From assembly GCA_900544755.1 (NCBI GenBank), contig UQWQ01000021.1, positions 1-26,397 of the forward strand: a DNA stretch of 26,397 bases. Direction: 5' to 3'. Numbering within the stretch: the first letter of the stretch is position 1; every line of letters begins with the position of its first letter. The notes under the pieces are model-generated. The model saw only the letters and a list, made by a program, of their open reading frames with translations. It did not search any database and had not been told where the DNA came from. Shown piece by piece: positions 15,013 through 22,102 of the stretch. A program made the translations under genes and the position numbers. Source of the stretch: an uncultured Collinsella sp. (lineage in GTDB: Bacteria; Actinomycetota; Coriobacteriia; Coriobacteriales; Coriobacteriaceae).

Positions 15013-15028
15013 GAACGCGTTCCGGAAC
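15013..15028. promoter_or_regulatory. Overlapping palindromes upstream of the surface-protein gene
   Basis: Two perfect 10-bp palindromes, GAACGCGTTC (15013-15022) and GTTCCGGAAC (15019-15028), overlap by four bases in the gap between the LuxR-type gene and the surface-protein gene. They could be binding sites for the LuxR-type regulator. No clear promoter hexamers were found beside them, so the role is speculative. Confidence 0.3.
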
Positions 15029-15145
15029 CCGGCGCTTCGCTCGATCAATTTGGACATTTTGACCCTTGAACGGCACTACCGCCACGAAGCGGCTTCTCGC
15101 AAAATTGGATTATTTCCATCGATACCTGCGGGATGGGAGCCAAAG

Positions 15146-18100
15146 ATGCTTGATCGCCGTTCGTTACTTGTTGCCGGAGCGTCCTCGCTGGCGAGCATTA
15201 TGTTGCCGCGCGTGCCGGGAAGCGCAAACGCCTTCATATTGCCGTTTGCGCCCACCGAAGCCTATGCCGACGAAAAAGACCCCTTCAGGGTGCTCGTTCT
15301 CTCGCGCACCATGTTTGGTGTGGTCGTGGTCGACGTCGCCAACAAGAATGCGCCCATCGCAGGTGCCCAGGTCACGCTCACATCACGCTATGCCGCAGGC
15401 AAGCAGCTCACCGCCACGACCGACGACGAAGGCACGGCCATCTTTGAGGTCGCGCCGCTTTCGGAAGGCTACGTGGACGAGGCAACGCTCCTTGACGCGT
15501 ACGACTTTAACGGCGGCATCTCCATTAGTGTGGCGGGCTACCGTGATGTCGAGATTCCCCTTGCGCGCATCCAGGGCGGCACCGCCATAACCGCGCCCAC
15601 GCGTCCGCTTTCCGACGGCGAGCCGTACTTCCGCCAGCTCACATTCGACGAATGGGACATCCAGTACGCTGAAGCCACGTTTATGGCATTGCCGAAAGAC
15701 GACACGGCAAACGAGCAGCCCGACACGCACGCCTTCGCTGTACAGGCTCATCTGCCGCAGGGTGGGCAGGCAACGCTGCGCATCAACAAAGTGACGTCTG
15801 CCGCGGGCAGCTCACCCGAAACCGTCACGCAGATCGGTCAGATCAAGGCCAGCGCATCGGGCGCGGATAATCTGGCGACGTTCACACTCGAAGACATGTT
15901 TCTCGACGCGGCATCGGGCCTCCTGGAAGAAGGGTGCAAACTGCGCTTTGTCCTCGACTATCAGGGCAAAACCTACACGCTTTCATCCCCTATGGCCGTT
16001 GTCACCGCGCCGGCCGCAAAGGCGGAATCGGGCTCGACCACCATCATTCCCACCACCATGGACCAAGAGATCACTCCGTTTGATTTCCCCGCGGCGTTTC
16101 CCGGCATCGGCGGCAATAAGTTCACGTGCTGGATACCCACATTTCCGATCCTCTTCGATTTCTCGTTTGCTGGATACGTGCTGTTTGGCGGAGGATACAA
16201 ACCAGCCAGCTATATGAACGATTCAGGCAATCCTGATCCGGAATACTGGAAGAAATCGCCGCGCGAGTCGGGTGCCAAGCAGGCGAACCGCTACCTCGAC
16301 GAGATGGAGGGGAAGTGGAATCAGTACAAGAGCATGAGTGCCGGTTCGGGCACCGACCCAAGAAACACCAAGCTCCTTCGCCACCATTGCACGCTGCTGT
16401 TCACGATGGATATCGCCACACAGCTGTACGGCTCGCTCGCCTACGATTGGGCGGGCAAAACCTGGGGTGACAACAACGACCCCGCATACGGCAATATTAA
16501 GGCCCTCTTCCAGGTAAGAACCGACCTCAACTGGACCGAACAGTTCACCTTGGGACCGGTGCCGTTTTTCCTAAACGTCAACCCCTGGGTGCTGGCAAAA
16601 CTGGCGCTCGCCGTGGGCGCCCACACGCACGGTAGCGGCGCGGCGTTTTTTAAAAACATTTCGCTCGATTGGTCAAACACGTCGGGCTCGTTCACCATCC
16701 AGATCGGGCTTGCCGTTACCTTTGGAGCCGGCGTTGCGGGCGTCGCCTCGTCTGCCGTGCGCGGCGCCGCATCCCTCACGCTGTTCATTGGGTACGAGAA
16801 GGCAGATGGACACCCGCTTCCGCGACTGCGCGTAGGTGCAGACGTCGATGTCGATGTGATACTCCAGTTCGTTATGTTCAAGTGGACCACCAAGGCTTGG
16901 TCGGGATCGTGGCCCACACTCGCCGATTCGTGGAATATGTCGGTGAACAACGGCGACCAGTATGTACTCCAGCGCTCTGAGCTGGCCTTGGGTGGAGATA
17001 CGCCTTATACGCTGAACGCCTGCTTCGGCTCGGGCGGCAACGCCGAGGCAGGTGGTGTGCCGCAATTTATCGCATCGGCCACCATCGTCACCAATGCCGA
17101 GCTACTCGCACGCGCCGAGGTTGCAGCCACCGCGATAAACGTCGCGCCTGTCGGACGCGATTGGGACCGGGCGGTCACGCGCATTGAGCTCGAGGCAGAC
17201 GCGGAGAGCGACGACACGGGACAGGTTGAGCATTTCGTCCACGCGCTGATGGAAAACGACGAAAACGCCGCGCCGATGTACGAGTACACCTATATCGGAC
17301 AGGCAACGAACGCCGTTGCGGACCCCAACGCCAATTCTGCCGGCGTATCGGAGGACGAGCGTGGCGGCATCAAGCCCTCGAGCGACAACGTGCTGTTTGC
17401 TGGCGTGCTCAGCGAAGCTCACATGAAGCTGGCAATGATTGCCGGCGCAGAATGCCTGTTCCGTATCGCCTCGGTGCGCTACGGCGACAATGGCCGCTCG
17501 CGCCTGGTGGTGCACACAAAGGCAAACGGCACGTGGTCCGCTCCCACGCCCGTGGACTATCCCCTTGGGTTTGGCGAGGGCGACGTGGAGCGCGACGGCA
17601 TATTCGATTACGACTTCGACGTGGTGGAATATACGGACGGGAGGGGAAACCAGGACGCCTACGTGCTGCTGGTCTCGGGCGAGCGCCCCGCCGGCGACAA
17701 CACCCTTTTCGATACGGCGAGCACATCCGGCATACTGTCCGTTGTGCGCCTGCGCATAAGCAACGACGGAGTTCGCGTGATATCGCACACGTCGTGGCGC
17801 AGCATCTCGCGCGGCCGCCTGCAAGAGGATGGCTACCATTGCCTGCAGTGCCCGCGTATCACGGTGGGTAAGACGCTGGTCGACGGACACCTGTCGGGTG
17901 CCTACCTCCACCGCCGCGGAGCCACCGCAGAAAAGGCGCTCGGCAGCGAGGCTGAGGTTGCGCTGGAGTGCTTCACCCTGTGGTCGGACGTTTCGGGCGA
18001 CAGCCTGACGTTCCGCCAAGTTCTCCGCTTTCCGCAAGCACCGTCGAGTATCGAGCTGGGCGAACCCGAGAATATCAACGGCAAAATGGTGGTGCCCGTT

Positions 18101-19513
18101 GCGTACGAGACCGCAGAGGGTTGCGGCTGCGCATCGTACGCCGTGATCGGCCAGTCCATTGCGGGCTGGAGCGTTATGCCACCAGACGCCACGGTACCCC
18201 ATGCGGTGCCGTGGCCGCAACATTCGGGCTTTTTGGCAACCGTCAACGAGCAACTGCAGCATATTACTTGGACGCGAGGCGCATTGGCATTTGGAACGCA
18301 GCCCGTGGGTGCCGCAGGCTGTGGCCCGGCATCGTTTAGCGTAAGCAACAACGGCAGGTGCGTGCTCTATGTGGAGAACACCGATGGCAAGGTGGGACAA
18401 ACCTACGACGAAGAAGGCAACCCGGTAGCAGTGATGGGCAAGCACTTCCGCATCTTCGCCAGCACCTTGGCACGCGATTTGTTCACGGAGCCGTTCGTGA
18501 TGTGCGAGCTGGACCATCCCGTCGATCAGATAACGACTTTTTTGACGTCGGGAGGCATGCTCTCCGCGCTCGCCACGCACATTGTGAGCGCGGGGCAGAG
18601 CGAGGCAGAGCTGCACGGCATCGAAGTACCCTTGGTGGCATGTGCCACTCCGACGGGCGCGGTTGCCACCTCGGGCGCAGTGGTGCCCGGAGCAGCAGGC
18701 GAATCCTTCATGGTCACGGTGCGAAACGACGGCAACACTTTGCTGACCGCCGGCACGATCGATCTGTACCGAGAGGGCTCCAGCCAGCCGTTCTCCAGCG
18801 CATCCATCGGATTCGGAGCGAACGCACGCATGGCTTCGATCTACGATCCAGAGCTTGCCGAAGACGCTTCGGCCAACGACATGGCACGCGTGAAGTACGC
18901 GCTCGAGACGCTGGGCACACGTTTTGCAACGCACCCACTGGTAGCCGACAACGGCAACGCCGTGCTGGCACCGGGTTGCACGGCACAGTTCCGCATGTGC
19001 TTCGCCATCCCCGAGAGTTGGAGCGACGAAGTGGGCAAACGCGTAACGCTGTATGCGAAGGCGCGTAATCTGGTGGCGCTCGATCCCGTAACGCTCGAGG
19101 AAATTCGACCGGGCGCAAACTCGGCGCTGGGTGCCGTACTGCACGAGCTTCATGTGCCCGACGCGGCATGCGAACGCTCAGAAGTTCAGGTCGGCGTATG
19201 CGACAGCGCGGATATGACAGGACTTCACGACGCCCCGATGACAGCAGACGGCGATGGTGGCTCGAGTGGCGGCGGTACTGACGAGGGCGGCGGCTCCGGC
19301 GGAAGCAGCTCCGGCAGCGGCAAGGACCACGGCAATAACAAGCGCTCCGGAAAAGCGGGTGCGCTTGCGGGCACGGGCGATGTCAACGCTCCCCTTACGG
19401 CAGCCGCTGCAGCACTCGCCGCGGCAGGCGCCGGCCTCGTCGCCTACAGTGCCCGCCGCACGGCGCTCGAAACCGACACCGCTCATAAGGTCAATTCGGA
19501 TAGGCCTCGCTAG
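15146..19513 (+). CDS. Large cell-wall-anchored surface protein (Tat-like signal, LAGTGD sorting motif)
   Basis: The start chosen is ATG at 15146 with GGGAG upstream; a longer frame from 15050 would bury the signal peptide. The product is 1455 residues. It opens with MLDRRSLLVAG and a hydrophobic stretch, resembling a twin-arginine signal, with possible cleavage after ANA (27-29) or AYA (39-41). Residues about 48-140 look like a carboxypeptidase-regulatory or Ig-like fold (GAQVTLTS...TTDDEGTAIFEV). The middle is aromatic-rich and unrecognised. Around 1185-1290 there is a CARDB-like segment (VTVRNDGNTLLTAGTIDLY). A Gly/Ser linker precedes LAGTGD (1407-1412), a hydrophobic helix and SARR, so a sortase should anchor it to the wall. 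The tail after the helix is somewhat long. A host- or carbohydrate-binding role is a guess. Confidence 0.85.
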   Translation: MLDRRSLLVAGASSLASIMLPRVPGSANAFILPFAPTEAYADEKDPFRVLVLSRTMFGVVVVDVANKNAPIAGAQVTLTSRYAAGKQLTATTDDEGTAIFEVAPLSEGYVDEATLLDAYDFNGGISISVAGYRDVEIPLARIQGGTAITAPTRPLSDGEPYFRQLTFDEWDIQYAEATFMALPKDDTANEQPDTHAFAVQAHLPQGGQATLRINKVTSAAGSSPETVTQIGQIKASASGADNLATFTLEDMFLDAASGLLEEGCKLRFVLDYQGKTYTLSSPMAVVTAPAAKAESGSTTIIPTTMDQEITPFDFPAAFPGIGGNKFTCWIPTFPILFDFSFAGYVLFGGGYKPASYMNDSGNPDPEYWKKSPRESGAKQANRYLDEMEGKWNQYKSMSAGSGTDPRNTKLLRHHCTLLFTMDIATQLYGSLAYDWAGKTWGDNNDPAYGNIKALFQVRTDLNWTEQFTLGPVPFFLNVNPWVLAKLALAVGAHTHGSGAAFFKNISLDWSNTSGSFTIQIGLAVTFGAGVAGVASSAVRGAASLTLFIGYEKADGHPLPRLRVGADVDVDVILQFVMFKWTTKAWSGSWPTLADSWNMSVNNGDQYVLQRSELALGGDTPYTLNACFGSGGNAEAGGVPQFIASATIVTNAELLARAEVAATAINVAPVGRDWDRAVTRIELEADAESDDTGQVEHFVHALMENDENAAPMYEYTYIGQATNAVADPNANSAGVSEDERGGIKPSSDNVLFAGVLSEAHMKLAMIAGAECLFRIASVRYGDNGRSRLVVHTKANGTWSAPTPVDYPLGFGEGDVERDGIFDYDFDVVEYTDGRGNQDAYVLLVSGERPAGDNTLFDTASTSGILSVVRLRISNDGVRVISHTSWRSISRGRLQEDGYHCLQCPRITVGKTLVDGHLSGAYLHRRGATAEKALGSEAEVALECFTLWSDVSGDSLTFRQVLRFPQAPSSIELGEPENINGKMVVPVAYETAEGCGCASYAVIGQSIAGWSVMPPDATVPHAVPWPQHSGFLATVNEQLQHITWTRGALAFGTQPVGAAGCGPASFSVSNNGRCVLYVENTDGKVGQTYDEEGNPVAVMGKHFRIFASTLARDLFTEPFVMCELDHPVDQITTFLTSGGMLSALATHIVSAGQSEAELHGIEVPLVACATPTGAVATSGAVVPGAAGESFMVTVRNDGNTLLTAGTIDLYREGSSQPFSSASIGFGANARMASIYDPELAEDASANDMARVKYALETLGTRFATHPLVADNGNAVLAPGCTAQFRMCFAIPESWSDEVGKRVTLYAKARNLVALDPVTLEEIRPGANSALGAVLHELHVPDAACERSEVQVGVCDSADMTGLHDAPMTADGDGGSSGGGTDEGGGSGGSSSGSGKDHGNNKRSGKAGALAGTGDVNAPLTAAAAALAAAGAGLVAYSARRTALETDTAHKVNSDRPR

Positions 19514-19560
19514 CTCCTAGCTACTTTTGTGAGAGACGCCGACTCGGCTCATCGAACATC

Positions 19561-19598
19561 AAAATGGGCTGGTTCTGAATACCCAGAGCCAGCCCATT
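19561..19598 (-). terminator. Intrinsic terminator of the XRE/membrane-protein operon
   Basis: The arms 19563-19577 and 19584-19598 pair over 15 bp with one G-T wobble around a 6-nt loop. On the minus strand the stem runs into TTTT (complement of 19561-19564). It lies five bases after the membrane-protein stop and between convergent genes, so it may also slow transcription from the surface-protein gene. Confidence 0.8.
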
Positions 19599-19603
19599 GC
19601 GCA

Positions 19604-20188
19604 TTAAATGTCGTCTGAGGAGCCGAGTTCTGCCTCGAGCTTGGTACGGCGTCTTTTCGCCGTGAAAAACGTTGCGCACAGAACAGCAAACGTGGCCGCG
19701 AAAATCGTCGCGCCGCAGAACACGCCCGTGGCCAGGTTCGCCAACCAAAAGACGCTTTCGAGCGGTACGATCTGCGCCTCAGCGATACAGCGCATTGCGG
19801 CAATAACAAGCGCGAACGCGGCGCCGCTAAGACCGCTGACAAGCAGGAAATATCCAACAGGAAGATGCTCGGTTTGCCCAAAACGATTGGTATCGACATA
19901 GCCCTTCCTCGTTTGCAGTCCTGCGCAAATCAACATCACGAGAACGAGCCACAAATACATGGCTGCCTCGAACGGCGTTGCAAAGCCTTGCGGCATTTCA
20001 CTGGCGTCGCTGTGAACCCACGCAACCTGTCGAGCTATAAACTGGTAGAAAAAGATCATCAACATGCCAAACGAAAGCAGCACGAAACCAATCTTGTAGA
20101 TCTTCGCGCTCTCAGCCTCCAAGCGTTCATCCTTTGGGCCGGCATATTCACGCCACTTTTGCACGATTTTCAGATCTTCATATTTCAT
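19604..20188 (-). CDS. Four-helix membrane protein paired with an XRE regulator
   Basis: The 194 residues start with a charged segment (KWREYAGPKDERLEAESAKIYK), then four predicted membrane helices near residues 32-52, 75-92, 110-132 and 145-172, and a basic C-terminal tail. I do not recognise it with certainty. The DERLEAE...KIY start followed by helices recalls the uncharacterised DUF6773-like proteins that accompany small XRE regulators in Firmicutes. AGGAG lies six bases before the ATG and overlaps the stop of the upstream regulator gene, so the two are translated together. This arrangement often means the membrane protein modulates the repressor or is its main target. No catalytic residues are visible. 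Confidence 0.75.
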   Translation of the reverse strand: MKYEDLKIVQKWREYAGPKDERLEAESAKIYKIGFVLLSFGMLMIFFYQFIARQVAWVHSDASEMPQGFATPFEAAMYLWLVLVMLICAGLQTRKGYVDTNRFGQTEHLPVGYFLLVSGLSGAAFALVIAAMRCIAEAQIVPLESVFWLANLATGVFCGATIFAATFAVLCATFFTAKRRRTKLEAELGSSDDI

Positions 20189-20197
20189 AGTGAACTC

Positions 20198-20428
20198 CTA
20201 AAGAGTATTAGGGTCGGCGTCGGTTTCGTCTTCCCAAAACAAGTCGTTCAACGTAACGCGCAGCGCCTTACAGATTGCCACGCACAAATTGAGCGTGGGA
20301 TTGTATCCGCCCGCCTCAATCAGGCCGATGGTTTGGCGCGTAACGCCCACGGCTTGGGCCAAGTCGGCTTGCGAAAGGCCAGCCGCCGCGCGTGCCGCCT
20401 TCATGCGTAGGTTCTTTTTGCCCGGCAT
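20198..20428 (-). CDS. Small XRE-family transcriptional repressor
   Basis: The start at 20428 (ATG, MPGKKN) is chosen because GAAAGGAA lies just upstream; an in-frame ATG 60 bases earlier would place the -10 region inside the gene. The product is 76 residues. Almost the whole length is a lambda-repressor-like helix-turn-helix: MKAARAAAGLSQADLAQAVGVTRQTIGLIEAGGYNPTLNLCVAICKALRV, with the recognition helix at VTRQTIGLIEAG. The ending DLFWEDET is common in this one-domain group. The gene is followed nine bases later by the membrane-protein gene. The promoter upstream carries repeated GACAGATAT elements that overlap both hexamers, so autorepression is likely. Confidence 0.9.
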   Translation of the reverse strand: MPGKKNLRMKAARAAAGLSQADLAQAVGVTRQTIGLIEAGGYNPTLNLCVAICKALRVTLNDLFWEDETDADPNTL

Positions 20429-20448
20429 GGAGTTCCTTTCGTGGTATT

Positions 20449-20518
20449 GGACAGATATCCGTTGCAACATGACAGAAATATATTGCATCCTTCACAAGAT
20501 GTCAACTATATCTGTCAT
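20449..20518 (-). promoter_or_regulatory. Promoter and operator of the XRE/membrane-protein operon
   Basis: On the minus strand a near-ideal sigma-70 promoter is present: TTGACA (20500-20505), 17 bases, TATATT (20477-20482). Three similar half-sites surround it: GGACAGATATCC at 20449-20460, ATGACAGAAATAT at 20469-20481 over the -10, and the inverted ATATCTGTCAT at 20508-20518 beside the -35. The layout is that of an autorepressed operon, with the XRE protein as the likely binder. Confidence 0.8.
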
Positions 20519-20578
20519 TATGGAAACCATGCTCGCCATCGCCATGTGGACATAACGATTTCGATTCGCCATTCAAAC

Positions 20579-20615
20579 TTACTCGGACAGAACCGACTCG
20601 GTTTTGTCCGAGTAA
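20579..20615. repeat. Long hairpin downstream of the AAA ATPase gene
   Basis: A 17-bp stem (20579-20595 with 20599-20615, one G-U pair) closes on a 3-nt loop. It follows the ATPase stop on the minus strand by 27 bases but lacks a T-run on either side, so it may be a weak terminator, an mRNA 3'-end stabiliser or a mobile-element footprint. Confidence 0.7.
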
Positions 20616-20641
20616 ACGCGAGCGTAAACTATCACTGTCCG

Positions 20642-21850
20642 CTATTCGACATCCGGCCCCTCCCCCATCAGCCATCGGGCGATGTCGACCACCTTAATCC
20701 CCTCATAATCAACAGCCTCGTGCTTTGTTCGCGCAATGACCATTTTGGGATACGCATCACGTATCGCAAGCAGGGGTGCCACTTCGCGTTCAAAAGTCTC
20801 CTGACGCGAAATGTCATCGCTAACTTGGATATATACTCGCTCATCGCGACGAATTGCCACGAAGTCGATTTCCTTCTTATAAAGCACCCCGACATAGATT
20901 TCCCAACCGCGTCTTAGGAGCTCTATGGCGACCATATTTTCATATACGTGCCCGAAGTCGAGCTTTTTAGTGCCCAGTTTTGCGTATCTGATTGCATGAT
21001 CCGATAAATAGTATTTATCACCCGAAGTGAGGTACTTTTTACCGCCTACGTCATAGCGGCGCACTCGATAGAACGCAAAGGCCTGGCATAAATATCCGAG
21101 GTACTGGGCGAGCGTTGCCACGGAAACGCGTGTTCCGGCAGCATCCAGCGCAGCCACAATCCCGCTAACAGAAGATATGTTACCGATATTGTCCATTAGG
21201 AAATCGCATGCACGTTCTAGTTGCACCTTGTTACGAACCCCATGCTTTTCTTCCACATCACGCAAAACCAAGACATCTAGCACGTTCGCAATATATCGAT
21301 AGCGAGCTCGCTCGCTAGGATACAAATATGAGCCAGGCATTCCGCCCTCTCTCAAATATCGGTCAAGTGCTTCGTCCGGGTTATGAATTTCGTAATATGT
21401 CGAAAACTCAAGCAAGGAAAACGGAAATACTTCGACCTCATATGTACGCCCGCGAAATAGCGTCGCTAAATCACTCGAAAGCAAGAAAGCGTTGGAGCCG
21501 GTAACGTAGATATCGTATTTTCCCGATGCATGAAGACTATTGACCGCCTTTTCGAACCCAACGCAGGTTTGCACTTCATCGATCATCACAATGTTATCGA
21601 AACCCTCGCAATAGCTTTCCTCAACGTAGCGATGCAATGCTCGATAATCCGTTAGTTCCTCGAATTCGAGGAGATTGAAATTGATGCGGATAATATTGGC
21701 ATTGGGGTCGACCTCACGAAAGCGATCGGCAAGAGCTTCCAGTAGAACAGATTTGCCGCACCTACGAATGCCGGTAATAACCTTGATGTCCGGCGTTCCC
21801 TTAGCGCCAAGAAGCGCTTCCATATATTGAGGACGTTCGATAATCTTCAT
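20642..21850 (-). CDS. AAA ATPase with DUF4143 C-terminal domain
   Basis: The 402 residues begin with an AAA_14-type ATPase: Walker A GIRRCGKS (27-34), Walker B NIVMIDE (Asp91, Glu92), sensor-like VTGSNAFLLS, and the conserved RGRTYEVEVFPFSLLEF segment. The C-terminal DUF4143 part includes the helical LYLREGGMPG-like region and a strand pattern EIDFVAIRRDERVYIQV (from 327). That pattern recalls a degenerate PD-(D/E)XK nuclease fold: Glu327 and Asp329 are kept but the lysine position is altered. Such proteins are common, often multi-copy, and mostly uncharacterised, with defence or mobile-element roles suggested. The gene and its upstream region are visibly richer in A+T than the rest of the window, suggesting acquisition. 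The ribosome site is weak (GGTGAAG). Confidence 0.88.
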   Translation of the reverse strand: MKIIERPQYMEALLGAKGTPDIKVITGIRRCGKSVLLEALADRFREVDPNANIIRINFNLLEFEELTDYRALHRYVEESYCEGFDNIVMIDEVQTCVGFEKAVNSLHASGKYDIYVTGSNAFLLSSDLATLFRGRTYEVEVFPFSLLEFSTYYEIHNPDEALDRYLREGGMPGSYLYPSERARYRYIANVLDVLVLRDVEEKHGVRNKVQLERACDFLMDNIGNISSVSGIVAALDAAGTRVSVATLAQYLGYLCQAFAFYRVRRYDVGGKKYLTSGDKYYLSDHAIRYAKLGTKKLDFGHVYENMVAIELLRRGWEIYVGVLYKKEIDFVAIRRDERVYIQVSDDISRQETFEREVAPLLAIRDAYPKMVIARTKHEAVDYEGIKVVDIARWLMGEGPDVE

Positions 21851-22102
21851 ATCTTCACCGTTCTATTAAATAAAAGCTCTCTTGATTCGTTTTCGTTTAA
21901 TATATATCTGATTCTACTAAATGAAATCAGATATCTCTTGATTTTATTCAGCTATTTCTCCCAATAGCGAAACATCAGTCAATATATCACGAACGATTGT
22001 TCGATGGATTTCGTGTTAGGTGGAATCGTCTGTGGGCTGGGCTATGCTACCTTGACTATCTATATGACTAAAACGCAGCAAAGGAGTGTCGAGAGAGCGA
22101 GC
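21851..22102. promoter_or_regulatory. AT-rich divergent intergenic region with inverted and direct repeats
   Basis: This 252-base gap separates the ATPase (minus) from the topoisomerase B gene (plus). It holds an inverted repeat ATATCTGATT/AATCAGATAT (21904-21913 with 21925-21934) and a 10-bp direct repeat TCTCTTGATT (21878-21887 and 21934-21943). These are candidate operator sites for the ATPase gene. The composition changes to GC-rich at about 22010. No gene was found here. Confidence 0.4.

Noticed and set aside
17102..19153. A 683-codon open frame on the minus strand inside the surface-protein gene
   Set aside because: It is antisense to a well-supported gene. Its protein is rich in His, Arg, Cys and Val without domains, typical of a shadow frame in GC-rich DNA.
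19540..19628. Outer inverted repeat ACTCGGCTC/GAGCCGAGT around the 19561-19598 terminator
   Set aside because: Only nine base pairs, separated by about 70 bases, with one arm inside a coding region; consistent with chance.
22004..22102. ATG at 22004 as the topoisomerase B start
   Set aside because: The extra 33 residues are hydrophobic and unlike any type IIA B subunit, and the family-like sequence begins at 22103.
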